Origin: Siphonodentalium dalli
Taxonomy: Eukaryota; Mollusca; Scaphopoda; Gadilida; Siphonodentaliidae
Assembly: GCA_032622095.1 (NCBI GenBank)
Contig: CP136065.1
Span: forward strand, 20,262,134-20,326,133
DNA: 64,000 nt
Reading direction: 5' to 3'
Part shown: positions 1-12,093 of the stretch, one piece after another
How the letters are laid out: every line of letters begins with the position of its first letter
How positions within the stretch are numbered: position 1 is the first letter of the stretch
Made by a program: the position numbers and the translations under genes
Notes under the pieces: generated by a model
Databases searched by the model: none
What the model was told of the DNA's origin: nothing
What the model saw: only the letters and a program-made list of their open reading frames with translations

Positions 1-1240
1 TATGGACTTTCCAAATAAATAAAGGGGGATAACCCAACTTTATACTTTTATAGCTAGCATAGGGTAGTACACTGATATGTTCCAATGTCTTCAAAAATAG
101 AGTATAAACAGATATTAATTGTTTGTAAATTGTACAGTAAGAGAGGCATTGATTTGTGCCAAGCCACATAAGTTACATGTACACCTGAATCTCCATTATG
201 GCCATACAGTAGCCAGACTAGAGATTCTGGACCAGGCATATAAACCATGTGGCTTGTGACACATTTTATGCACAGAGTGAGATCACTGAATCGCACCAAA
301 TTGAAGCTATGATGATCATACCAAGATTATCCACTCTGGCTACACAATTATCATAGTAGGGACTCGACTAAATCTGTAAACTATGTGGCTAGTTATATAA
401 CCCAAATTCATACTAATATAGACTAGTATAGCTTAGTATACTATATTGTGGTACACCGTAATATGGCATAGCACCAGGAATCTCCTAGAATAGTTTGAGG
501 ACCCTTAGAGACGATCTATTTATTGTAAATGTTCTATAGATAGCATTATTTCATGTCTAGTTTCTTTAGTTTTTTTTTATTATTGTGTGAAATAATTCAT
601 ACCAGATAGACTTGTTCCCATTAATATATACATATGTATACACATACACATATATATATAAATATAAGCACATTTAGTGTTTCAGACATAGACTTTCTAT
701 AAATAGTAACGATTCATGTCCAGGTGTTATGGAAGATCAGATGAGATTTGGAAACAGTATATATATTTGTTCTCATAACAAGTTAGACTTGTTTCCATAT
801 ATAGTTTGAGTTTTGTTTCAATCACAAATGTTATAGTATACTATAAATAGTTATGTTTGCTGTCCAAGTTTGTGTAAGATGAAATTATTATTTTTATAGC
901 CCTGATTCAATTCAGAGGCTATTTGGATTACAATAAATGTCATCTCTAAGGCCCCGCAAAAGGTTCCAGATCTCAACACATGACATTGATATGACTGTAA
1001 TAATATAACATGACATAGGTACCTGGTGTGTGTCTATGGATTTTGTGCTGTTTCGGTGGTTCTTCAGCGATATATCTTTGAGAGGGATCTGTGGGTCTGA
1101 GAGGTCACCAACTTATTTACTTTGTGCTCCCACTATTATTGTACATCACCATATTTACTGTCAGTAATCAATTTATTTATCAGGGTGTTTGGTTGTTATT
1201 AAGTTATGTTATGGACTAATAGTACTAATATTTATATGTA
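1..1240. other. AT-rich non-coding DNA, no gene seen
   Basis: I see no open frame of useful length, no splice-bounded coding block and no RNA gene on either strand. Base composition is strongly AT. The only structure noticed is the short microsatellite listed separately. Confidence 0.6.
628..664. repeat. AT/CA dinucleotide-rich microsatellite
   Basis: A run of alternating purine-pyrimidine steps, mostly TA with interspersed CA and GT, lies in AT-rich DNA. It is a simple-sequence tract with no sign of function. Confidence 0.7.
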
Positions 1241-1309
1241 TAAAAAAAAAATAAAAAAAATAAAAATAAAAAATGTCTGTTTTTTTTTGTTTTTTTTGTT
1301 TTTTTTTAC
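1241..1309. repeat. A-rich then T-rich homopolymer tract
   Basis: Runs of 7-9 A separated by single T bases are followed by runs of 8 T separated by single G bases. The two halves could pair as a weak hairpin. It is a simple repeat, possibly a relic poly-A tail, but no retroelement body is visible beside it. Confidence 0.65.
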
Positions 1310-1475
1310 CATTTGAAACATATCAAGTGATATAGACTCATTAGACTGTCTTTTTGTTTTCATAATTTACAGCAACAACATGTCTCAATATATTAACTGT
1401 TGTCTTTTTGAGGCAATATACCAAATATCATTGTGCGAGCCTAAATATTCTAAAATATATACTATTAAATTTATA

Positions 1476-1658
1476 GCAGCAGGACCGTGGGCAACTACCC
1501 AGGACCCAGTCGGAAACACCGCCCGCCGCCATCCATCAGAGAGCTCCCCGAGAGCTTTCCGATGAATGGCAACAATCCACATCTCCGATCAAATCCCGAA
1601 AACCCACCCACAATCCCGCCGCGGTCAAGGAGTTGACTAATTAGAGCATCACTGTATA
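1476..1658. mobile_element. Diverged copy of the CAGTAATKCCC palindromic MITE
   Basis: This segment aligns by eye with the full fold-back copy at 43151-43366. The central hairpin around GAGAGCT...GAGAGCTTTCC, then ATGAATGGCAACAA, the AAATCC...GAAAA block and the right end GCATCACTGTA are all present. The left outer part is missing. Many A/T to G/C differences make it unusually GC-rich for its surroundings. It is an old truncated non-autonomous element. Confidence 0.65.
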
Positions 1659-3178
1659 TAGGCTCTGGGTACATGGCCCTGGGTCCATGATTTGGAGTAA
1701 CAAATCCAAGACTACTGACTGTTTTTAACTTAATAATATTAAACATATACTAGTAATTTTTTTAATTTATTCAGTGTGACAAATTGTGCTTAAATAGGCT
1801 CCTGGCCCTGATTTACGACAACAAAGTGTTTTTGACTCTTTGTGTAGGCCAAGCATTATAAAACCATATAAATGTGCTAGTAATTTCATCATCAGGTGCA
1901 GTAATGTAGGTGAAGCTTTTTTAGACCATTATTTTCAACAACAACGACATTAAAGGTGCTCAATCCGGTCAGACTGTCCCCATATCATAAAGTGACAACA
2001 ACAACATTTCTTAAAAATTACACTTTTGTCACAATTGGTTAATCACAACGTAGTATGCTAACCGCTGTCGAATATGGTATTAAATTTCCCGAAACATTTT
2101 ATTTATCAACATGTTGTTCAATGAAATATGGCCGTGCTATCATTTGGGTATCACTAATAATTTGATTTTGGAGTTATCCATTTTAATCTGCAATTTTATC
2201 CAAGGCCGTCAATTGGATAACCCTTATCTGCGCCACATAAAATTTCACATTTCAAGAAGTAACAAGTTTCAAAAGTCGATGTAGGATTACTCCGAGCTTT
2301 GGAGGGTGGCTTTGATTTACTCGAATCAAATTTTGTTACCCCTGAAGCCAAAGAAATAGTAATTTGGGACTGTTATTTCGGATTATGCATCTTTAAGGAC
2401 TCATAATGTGTCTTTTTGACTCATTGATATAAGTATAGATTTAAATTCTTCAGGAGCAGTGAGTTGTGTTATGCTTTTCTGATTATATGGTTATAATTAT
2501 GATAACAACATATACAAGTAGTATAGTTCTCGTATTTTTGATGCAATGTTCTGAATATCATTGTGCAACTCTCATCATAATTTGCGACTTCGAATTAAGT
2601 AACATTAACTGTCATCTTTTGGAAACAATGTTCTTATTATCATTGTGTAAACCCAAACATTCTAAATCATATATGAGTAAATTTATATTGTTGCTTAGAT
2701 TGGCGCTACATGTATATCGTGATTTACCACAACAGTCGAGACTACAAACTGTGTTTTTTTGAAAAGTAATATTTTAAGACATACTACCATAGTATAATTA
2801 TTAGGACAAACCATGCTTAAATAGGGTCCCGGTCATGATTTACAAAGACAAAATGGTTTTGACTTATTGTGCGAGCCAAATATTATAAAACATGTGTGTA
2901 CTAATAATTCCATTATCAGGTGCAGTAATGTAAAGGTATCTAGACCCTTATTTTCAACAACAACAATGTCATTAAAAGTACTTAATCCGATAGACTGTCC
3001 CCATGTCATCAAGTTACATCAACAACAACAACATTTCATGAAAGTACGCTTTTGTTACTAGTACCATAATCTATTAAATACAAAATAATGCTAACCGCTG
3101 TCAAATATGGTATAAAATTTTCTAAGAACAACATACATGTAGGGGATTCCATCTGATATTTAAATGGTACTTTAATTA

Positions 3179-3188
3179 CCCCCCCCCC
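3179..3188. repeat. C10 homopolymer
   Basis: Ten consecutive C bases stand in AT-rich DNA, a hypermutable simple tract. Confidence 0.8.
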
Positions 3189-3564
3189 ATTCTCCCCAGT
3201 TAATTGTTTATCAAACATGGGCAGATAATATCATATTTTTTCTCTGTATTAAGTAAGATTAAGTGTTTCATAACAGGGTTGAGGGGTGAATGGTTTTCAA
3301 AAATATATGAGTTTATAATATGATTATAATTGACAACAATATATATCAGGTATTATAAACACTGCTCTTTTTGATGCAATGTTCAGTTTGTTCTAAATAT
3401 CATTGTGCAATAAATTGTATTATGATTCTCTCATCATTATGTACAACAACTACCGGTACATAGTAAGTAACATTAACTTAGTATTATCTCTTGGACACAA
3501 TATTATAGTCATGATTGTGTGAGCCCAAGCATTCTAATTCATATAATAGTAAATTTATTCGGTG

Positions 3565-6333
3565 CAACAAGTTAGGATTAAATTGACTCTAGGCCATGAA
3601 TCACAACAACATCATCATCCAAGACTACTAACTGTGTTTGGCTCAATACTATTTCCTAAATCATGCAAGATTTATGCAGTAGATTTGTTCGGTGTGCCAA
3701 TTTTTGCTTAAATGGGCTCTGGCCATGATTTATGACAACATCTAGGGCTACAAACTATGTTTTTTACTCCATAATTTACATCATACATGTTTTTAAAATG
3801 GTGATTGTACGGGAATCTCATAATCACTTTTTCTTCAAGTTAAGCCCAGAAAGTTGGTCTCAATATGAATAGTGCACTCTACAACAATAGGCCGCCACTA
3901 GCACACCTCACCCCGCATACACATACACAGAAACCCCACCAAAACAAGAAACACACAGACCCGACACATTTCAAAGACAATCTTCATAAGAAAAAAAATT
4001 CCTTCCTTTCCGAAAACTATCCCCAAAACACATAGAATCCGTATGATTCCCGTCCCAATATAATGTCCACGCACGCGCATACAAGTGAAATGCACCAGCA
4101 ACACAGCCCACCATTACAAAGTACACCATTCATATATGATTTTATATATCAAATTTGATCAGTGTTTATTATGTGAATTTGTCAATATAAGTAACATACG
4201 GTTTTCATGTTATAATTAATATGTTTTAACATGTTAATTTATACATGTATCAGAATGGAGATTGGTCAATAAAGGAGACATGAGGTTTCCTTTGATTTTT
4301 TTTTTTGATTTTTATTCAAAATAATCGAATCAAATTAAATTGGCTCTAGGCCATGAATTTCAACAACAACATCCAAAACTACTAACCGTGTTTGACTCAA
4401 AAATATTTCCTGAATCATGCAAGGTTTATGCAGTAGATTTGTTCGGTGTGCCAATTCATGCTTAAATGGGCTCTGGGCCATGATTTACGACGACATCTAG
4501 GGCTACAAACTATGTTTTTGACCCCATAATTTACATCATACATGTTTTTAAAATGGTGATTGTACGGGAATCTCATAATCACTTTTACACATACATGGAA
4601 ATGTTATCAAAATAAGAAACACACAGTTTCTATCTATTCTAAAGATAATTTTCTGAAAAAAAAAGAATCTTTTATAATTTTATATATCAAATTTGAAGGT
4701 GATCAATGTTTATAATGTGAAATTGTGAATTTGTCAATATAATTTGTCAACATACGGTTTTCATGTTATAATTAATATGTTTATACATGTTAATTTATAA
4801 GTGTTTCAGAATGGAGAATGGTCAATATAGGAGTCATGAGGTTTCCTTTGATTTCATTCAAAATAATCGAGTAGGATTAAATTGGCTCTAGGCCATGAAT
4901 TTCAACAACAACATCCAGGACTACTAACCGTGTTTGACTCAATAATATTTCCTGCATCATGCAAGATTTATGCAGTAGATTTATTCGGTGTGCCAATTTA
5001 TGCTTAAATGAGCTCTGGGCCATGATTTACGACAACAACATGTTTTTAAAATGGTGATTGTACGAGAATCTCATAATCACTTTTACACATACATGGAAAT
5101 GTTATCAAAATAAGAAACACACAGTTTCTATTTATTTTAAAGATAATTTTCAGAAAAAAAAGAATCTTTTATGATTTTATATATCAAATTTGTAGGTGAT
5201 CAATGTTTATAATGTGAAATTGTGAATTTGTCAATATGATTTGTCAACATACGGTTTTCATGTTATAATTAATATGTTTATACATGTTAATTTATAACTG
5301 TTTCAGAATGGAGAATGGTCAATATACATGTAGGAGTCATGAGGTTTTACTTTGATTTCATTCAAAATAATCGAGTAGGATTAAATTGGCTCTAGGCCAT
5401 GAATTTCAACAACAACATTCAAGACTACTAACCGTGTTTGACTCAATAATATTTCCTGCATCATGCAAGATTTATGCAGTAGATTTGTTCGGTGCTCCAA
5501 TTTATGCTTAAATGGGCTCTGGGCCATGATTTACGACAACAACATGTTTTTAAAATGGTGATTGTACGGAAATCTCATAATCACTTTTACACATACATGG
5601 AAATGTTATCAAAATAAGAAACACACAGTTTCTACTTATTTTAAAAATAATTTTCAGAAAAAAAAGAATCTTTTATGATTTTATATATCAAATTTGAAGG
5701 TGATCAATGTTTATAATGTGAAATTGTGAATTTGTCAATATAATTTGTCAACATACGGTTTTCATGTTATAATTAATATGTTTATACATGTTAATTTATA
5801 AGTGTTTCAGAATGGAGAATGGTCAATATAGGAGTCATGAGGTTTCCTTTCATTTCATTCAAAATAATCGAGTAGGATTAAATTGGCTCCAGGCCATGAA
5901 TTTCAACAACAACATCCAAGACTACTAACCGTGTTTGACTCAATAATATTTCCTGCATCATGCAAGATTTATGCAGTAGATTTGTTCGGTGAGCCAATTT
6001 ATGCTTAAATGGGCTCTGGGCCATGACTTACGACAACAACATCTAGGTCTACAAACTGTTTGTTTTTGTTTTTTTTACTTCATAGTTTACATCATACATG
6101 TTTTTAAATTGTGATTGTGCGGGCATCTCATAAACATACAGTTTCTATATATAGTTTAAAGATAATTTTCAGGAAAAAAAGAATCGTTTATGATTTTATA
6201 TATTAAATTTGAAGGTGATCAATGTTTATAATGTGAATTTGTCAATATAAGAAACATACGGTATTCATGTTATAATTAATATGTTTATACATGTTAATTT
6301 ATAAATGTATCAGAATAGAGATTGGTCAATATA
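3565..6333. repeat. Tandem repeat, units of about 500 bp
   Basis: The phrase AGGATTAAATTGGCTCTAGG, or its close variants, occurs near 3573, 4330, 4872, 5376 and 5872, giving spacings of about 757, 542, 504 and 496 bases. Each unit then has ATGAATTTCAACAACAACAT, CTACTAACCGTGTTTGACTC, TTATGCAGTAGATTTGTTCG, a GGCTCTGGGCCATGATTTAC block, TAATTAATATGTTTATACATG and finally AATGG(A)GA..GGTCAATATAGGA. The 4872, 5376 and 5872 copies are the closest to each other. The last unit stops at its GGTCAATATAGGA phrase, where the 173-bp satellite begins. No reading frame persists through units. The type of repeat (satellite or array of nested elements) is unknown. Confidence 0.8.
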
Positions 6334-9300
6334 GGATTCCCGGCTGGCCACCATGAATCTCGCTACGCAGCCGATTTAGTAACGAAAAGTGTAATTTTGA
6401 CACCCCATGCACGACTTCAGCCCAATTTTAGAAAATTTGGAAGGGGTTGCATGGTAGCGTGACTTTCCTATAGGTACCCGCTGGGTTGCATCGAACGAAA
6501 ATACAAGGATTCCCGGCTGGCCACAATGACTCTGGCTACGCAGCCGATTTAGTAACGAAAAGTGCTATTTTGACACCCCATGCACGACTTCAGCCCAATT
6601 TTTGAAAATTTGGAAGGGGCTGCATGATCGCTTGACTTTCCTATAGGTGCCCGCTGGGGGGCACCGCACGAAAATACAAGGATTCCCGGCTGGCCGCCAT
6701 GACTCTGGCTACGCAGCCGATTTAGTAACGAAAAGTGCTATTTTGACACCCCATGTACGACTTCAGCCCAATTTTAGAAAATTTGGAAGGGGCTGTATGA
6801 TCGCGTGAAATTCCTATAGGTGCCTGCTGGGTGGCACCGCACGAAAATACAACGATTCCCGGCTGGCCACAATGACTCTGGCTACGCAGCCGATTTAGTA
6901 ACGAAAAGTGTTATTTTGACACCCCATGCACGACCTCAGCCCAATTTTCGAAAATTTGAAAGCGGCTGCAGGGTCGCGCGACTTTCCTATAGGTGCCCGC
7001 TGGGTGGCACCGCACGAAAATACAAGGATTCCCGGCTGGCCATCATGACTCTGGTTGGGCAGCCGATTTAGAAACGAAACGTGCTATTTTGACACCCCAT
7101 GCACGACTTCAGCCCAATTTTAGAACATTTGGAAGGGGTTGCATGATCGGTTGACTTTCCTATAGGTGCCCGCTGGGTGGCACCGCGCGAAAATAGAAGG
7201 ATTCCCGGCTGGCCACCATGACTCTGGCTACGCAGCCCATTTAGTAACTAAAAGTATTATTTTGACACCCCATGCACGACTTCAGCCCAATTTTAGAAAA
7301 TTTGGAAGGGGCTGTATGGTCGCGTGACTTTCCTATAGGTGCCCGCTGGTTGGCACCGCACGAAAATACAAGGATTCCCGGCTGGCCACCATGAATCTCG
7401 CTACGCAGCCGATTTAGTAACGAAAAGTGTTATTTTGACACCCCATGCACGACTTCAGCCCAATTTTAGAAAATTTGGAAGGGGCTGCATGGAAGCTTTA
7501 CTTTCCTATTGGTGCCCGCTGGTTGGCACCGCACGAAACTAGAAGGATTCCCGGCTGGCCACCATGACTCTGGCTACGCAGCCGATTTAGTAACGAAAAG
7601 TGTTATTTTGACACCCCATGCACGACTTCAGCCCAATTTTAGAAAATTTGGAAGGGGCTGCATGGTAGCGTGACTTTCCTATAGGTACCCGCTGAGTGGC
7701 ATCGCACGAAAATACAAGGATTCTTGGCTGGCCATCATGACTCTGGTTGGGCAGCCGATTTAGTAACGAAACGTGCTATTTTGACACCCCATGTACGACT
7801 TCAGCCCAATTTTCGAAAATTTGGAAGAGGCTGTATGATCGCGTGACATTCCTATAGGTGCCTGCTGGGTGGCACCGCACGAAAATACAAGGATTCCCGG
7901 CTGGCCATCATGACTCTGGTTGGGCAGCCGATTTAGTAACGAAAAGTGCTATTTTGACACCCCATGCACGACTTCAGCCCAATTTTAGAACATTTGGAAG
8001 GGGCTGCATGATCGGTTGACTGTCCTATAGGTGCCCGCTGGGTGGCACCGCACGAAAATACAAGGATTCCCGGCTGGCCACCATGACTCTGGCTACGCAG
8101 CCCATTTAGTAACTAAAAGTATTATTTTGACACCCCATGCACGACTTCAGCCCAATTTTAGAAAATTTGGAAGGGGCTGTATGGTCGCGTGTCTTTCCTA
8201 TAGGTGCCCGCTGGGTGGCACCGCACGAAAATACAAGGATTCCCGGCTAGCCACCATGAATCTCGCTACGCAGCCGATTTAGTAACGAAAAGTGTTATTT
8301 TGACACCCCATGCACGACTTCAGCCCAATTTTAGAAAATTTGGAAGGGGCTGCATGGTAGCTTGACTTTCCTATAGGTGCCCACTGGTTGGCACCGCATG
8401 AAAATAGAAGGATTCCCGACTGGCCACCATGAATCTCGCTACGCAGCCGATTTAGTAACGAAAAGTGCTATTTTGACACCCCATGCACGACTTCAGCCCA
8501 ATTTTAGAAAATTTGGAAGGGGCTGCATGATCGCTTGACTTTCCTATAGGTGCCCGCTGGGGGGCACCGCACGAAAATACAAGGATTCCCGGCTGGCCGC
8601 CATGACTCTGGCTACGCAGCCGATTTAGTAACGAAAAGTGCTATTTTGACACCTCATGTACGACTTCAGCCCAATTTTAGAACATTTGGAAGGGGCTGCA
8701 TGATCGGTTGACCTTCCTATAGGTGCCCGCTGGGTGGCACCGCACGAAAATACAACGATTCCCGGCTGGCCATCATGACTCTGGCTACGCAGCCGATTTA
8801 GTAACGAAAAGTGTTATTTTGACACCCCATGCACGACCTCAGCCCAATTTTCGAAAATTTGAAAGCGGCTGCATGGTCGCGTGACTTTCCTATAGGTGCC
8901 CGCTGGGTGGCACCGCACGAAAATACAAGGATTCCCGGCTGGCCACCATGACTCTGGCTACGCAGCCCATTTAGTAACTAAAAGTGTTATTTTAACACCC
9001 CATGCACGACTTCAGCCCAATTTTAGAAAATTTGGAAGGGGTTGCATGGTCACGTGACTTTCCTATAGGTACCCGCTGGTTGGCACCGCACGAAAATACA
9101 AGGATTCCCGGCTGGCCACCATGAATCTCGCTACGCAGCCGATTTAGTAACGAAAAGTGCTATTTTGACACCCCATGCACGACTTCAGCCCAATTTTAGA
9201 AAATTTGGAAGGGGTTGCATGGTCGCGTGACTTTCCTATAGGTGCCCGCTGGTTGGCACCGCACGAAAATACAAGGATTCCCGGCTGGCCACCATGAATC

Positions 9301-12042
9301 TCGCTACGCAGCCGATTTAGTAACGAAAAGTGCTATTTTGACACCCCATGAACGACTTCAGCCCAATTTTCGAAAATTTGGAAGGGGCTACATGGTCGCG
9401 TGACTTCCCTATAGGTGCCTGCTGGGTGGCACCGCACGAAACTACAAGGATTCCCGGCTGGCCATCATGACTCTGGCTGGGCAGCCGATTTAGTAACGAA
9501 AAGTGCTATTTTGACTCCCCATGCACGACTTCAGCCCAATTTTAGAACATTTGGAAGGGGCTGCATCATCGGTTGACTTTCCTATAGGTGCCCGCTGGGT
9601 GCCACCGCACGAAAATACAAGGATTCCCGGCTGGCCACCATGACTCTGGCTACGCAGCCCATTTAGTAACTAAAAGTATTATTTTGACACCCCATGCACG
9701 AATTCAGCCCAATTTTAGAAAATTTAGAAGGGGCTGTATGGTCGCGTGACTTTCCTATAGGTGCCCGCTGGTTGGCACCGCACGAAAATACAAGGATTCC
9801 CGGCTGGCCAACATGAATCTCGCTACGCAGCCGAGTTAGTAACGAAAAGTGTTATTTTGACACCCCATACACGACTTCAGCCCAATTTTAGAAAATTTGG
9901 AAGGGGCTGCATGGTAGCTTGACTTTCCTATAGGTGCCCGCTGGGTGGCATCGCTCGAAAATACAAGGATTCCCGGCTGGCCACAATGACTCTGGCTACG
10001 CAGCCGATTTAGTAACGGAAAGTGCTATTTTGACACCCCATTCACGACTTCAGCCCAATTTTTGAAAATTTGGAAGGGGCTGCATGATCGCTTGACTTTC
10101 ATATAGGTGCCTGCTGGGTGGCACCGCACGAAAATACAACGATTCCCAGCTGGCCACAATGACTCTGGCTACGCAGGCGATTTAGTAACGAAAAGTGTTA
10201 TTTTGACACCCCATGCACGACCTCAGCCCAATTTTTGAAAATTTTAAAGCGGCTGCATGGTCGCGTGACTGTCCTATAGGTGCCCGCTGGGTGGCACCGC
10301 ACGAAACTACAAGGATTCCCGGTTGGCCATCATGACTCTGGCTGGGCAGCCGATTTAGTAACGAAAAGTGCTATTTTGACATCCCATGCACGACTTCAGC
10401 CCAATTATAAAACATTTGGAAGGGGCTGCATGATCGGTTGACTTTCCTATAGGTGCCCGCTGGATGGCACCGCACGAAAAAACAAGGACTCCCGGCTGGC
10501 CACTATGTCTCTGGCTACGCAGCCCATTTAGTAACGAAAAGTGTTATTTTGACACCCCATGCACGACTTTAGCCCAATTTTAGAAAATTTGGAAGGGGTT
10601 GCATGGTCGCGTGACTTTCCTATAGGTGCCCGCTGGTTGGCACCGCACGGAAATACAAGGATTCCCGGCTGGCCACCATGAATCTCGCTACGCAGCCGAT
10701 TTAGTAACGAAAAGTGCTATTATGACACCCCATGCACGACTTCAGCCCAATTTTAGAACATTTGGAAGGGGCTGCATGATCGGTTGACCTTCCTATAGGT
10801 GCCCGCTGGGTGGCACCGCACGCAAATACAACGATTCCCGGCTGGCCACAATGACTCTGGCTACGCAGCCGATTTAGTAACGAAAAGTGTTATTTTGACA
10901 CCCCATGCACGACCTCAGCCCAATTTTCGAAAATTTGAAAGCGGCTGCATGGTCGCGTGACTTTCCTATAGGTGCCCGCTGGGTGGCACCGCACGAAAAT
11001 ACAAGGATTCCCGGCTGGCCACCATGACTCTGGCTACGCAGCCCATTTAGTAACTAAAAGTGTTATTTTAACACCCCATGCACGACTTCAGCCCAATTTT
11101 AGAAAATTTGGAAGGGGTTGCATGGTCGCATGACTTTCCTATAGGTGCCCGCTGGTTGGCACCGCAAGAAAATACAAGGATTCCCGGCTGGCCATCATGA
11201 ATCTCGCTACGCAGCCGATTTAGTAACGAAAAGTGCTATTTTGACACCCCATGCACGACTTCAGCCCAATTTTAGAAAATTTGGAAGTGGTTGAATGGTC
11301 GCGTGACTTTCCTATAGGTGCCCGCTGGTTGGCACCGCACGAAAATACAAGGATTCCCGGCTGGCCACCATGAATCTCGCTACGCAGCCGATTTAGTAAC
11401 GAAAAGTGCTATTTTGACACCCCATGAACGACTTCAGCCCAATTTTTGAAAATTTGGAAGGGGCTACATGGTCGCGTGACTTTCCTATAGGTGCCTGCTG
11501 TGTGGACCCGCACGAAAATACAAGTATTCCCGGCTGGCCATCATGACTCTGGCTGGGCAGCCGATTTAGTAACGAAAAGTGTTATTTTGACACCCCATGC
11601 ACGACTTCAGCCCAATTTTATAACATTTGGAAGGGGCTGCATGGTCGTGTGACTTTCCTGTAGGTGGCCGCTGATTGGCACCGCACGCAAATACAAGGAT
11701 TCCCGGCTGGCCACCACGAATCTCGCTACGCAGACGATTTAGTAACAAAAAGTGCTAATTTGACACCCCATACACGACTTCAGCCAAATTTTCGAAAATT
11801 TGGAAGGGGCTACATGGTCGCGTGACCTTCCTATAGGTGCCTGCTGGGTGGCACCGCACGAAAATACAACGATTCCCGGCTGGCCACAATGACTCTGGCT
11901 ACGCAGCCGATTTAGTAACGAAAAGTGCTATTTTGACACCCCATTCACGACTTCAGCCCAATTTTAGAAAATTTGGAAGGGGCTGCATGATCGCTTGACT
12001 TTCCTATAGGTGCCCGCTGGGGGGCACCGCACGAAAATACAA

Positions 12043-12093
12043 GGATTACAGGCTGGCCGCCATGACTCTGGGTGGCACCGCACGAAACTACAA
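12043..12093. repeat. 51-bp truncated satellite monomer (copy 1)
   Basis: Here a monomer begins GGATTACAGGCTGGCCGCC and jumps straight to GGGTGGCACCGCACGAAACT, losing about 122 bp from its middle. It is a distinctive marker for tracing block duplications because the same truncation returns at 14860 and 17162. Confidence 0.9.

Larger units (their letters stand above)
1370..3564. repeat. Old, diverged copies of a CAACAACA-containing repeat
   Basis: Phrases such as GATTTACGACAACAA, ATCATTGTG(C/T)GAGCC and a following run with TTCGGTG recur near 1375-1460, 1800-1990, 2460-2720, 2820-3050 and 3290-3560. They are the same phrases that make up the better-preserved tandem units from 3565 onward, so this stretch reads as a decayed part of that array or earlier dispersed copies. 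No coding frame is kept between copies, which argues against a gene. Part is interrupted by a mariner-like MITE copy. Confidence 0.5.

Noticed and set aside
3898-4104. 68-codon minus-strand frame in a less AT-rich patch
   Set aside because: The frame is full of Cys, Val and Met from AC-rich DNA, with no motif, and is not kept in neighbouring copies of the repeat.
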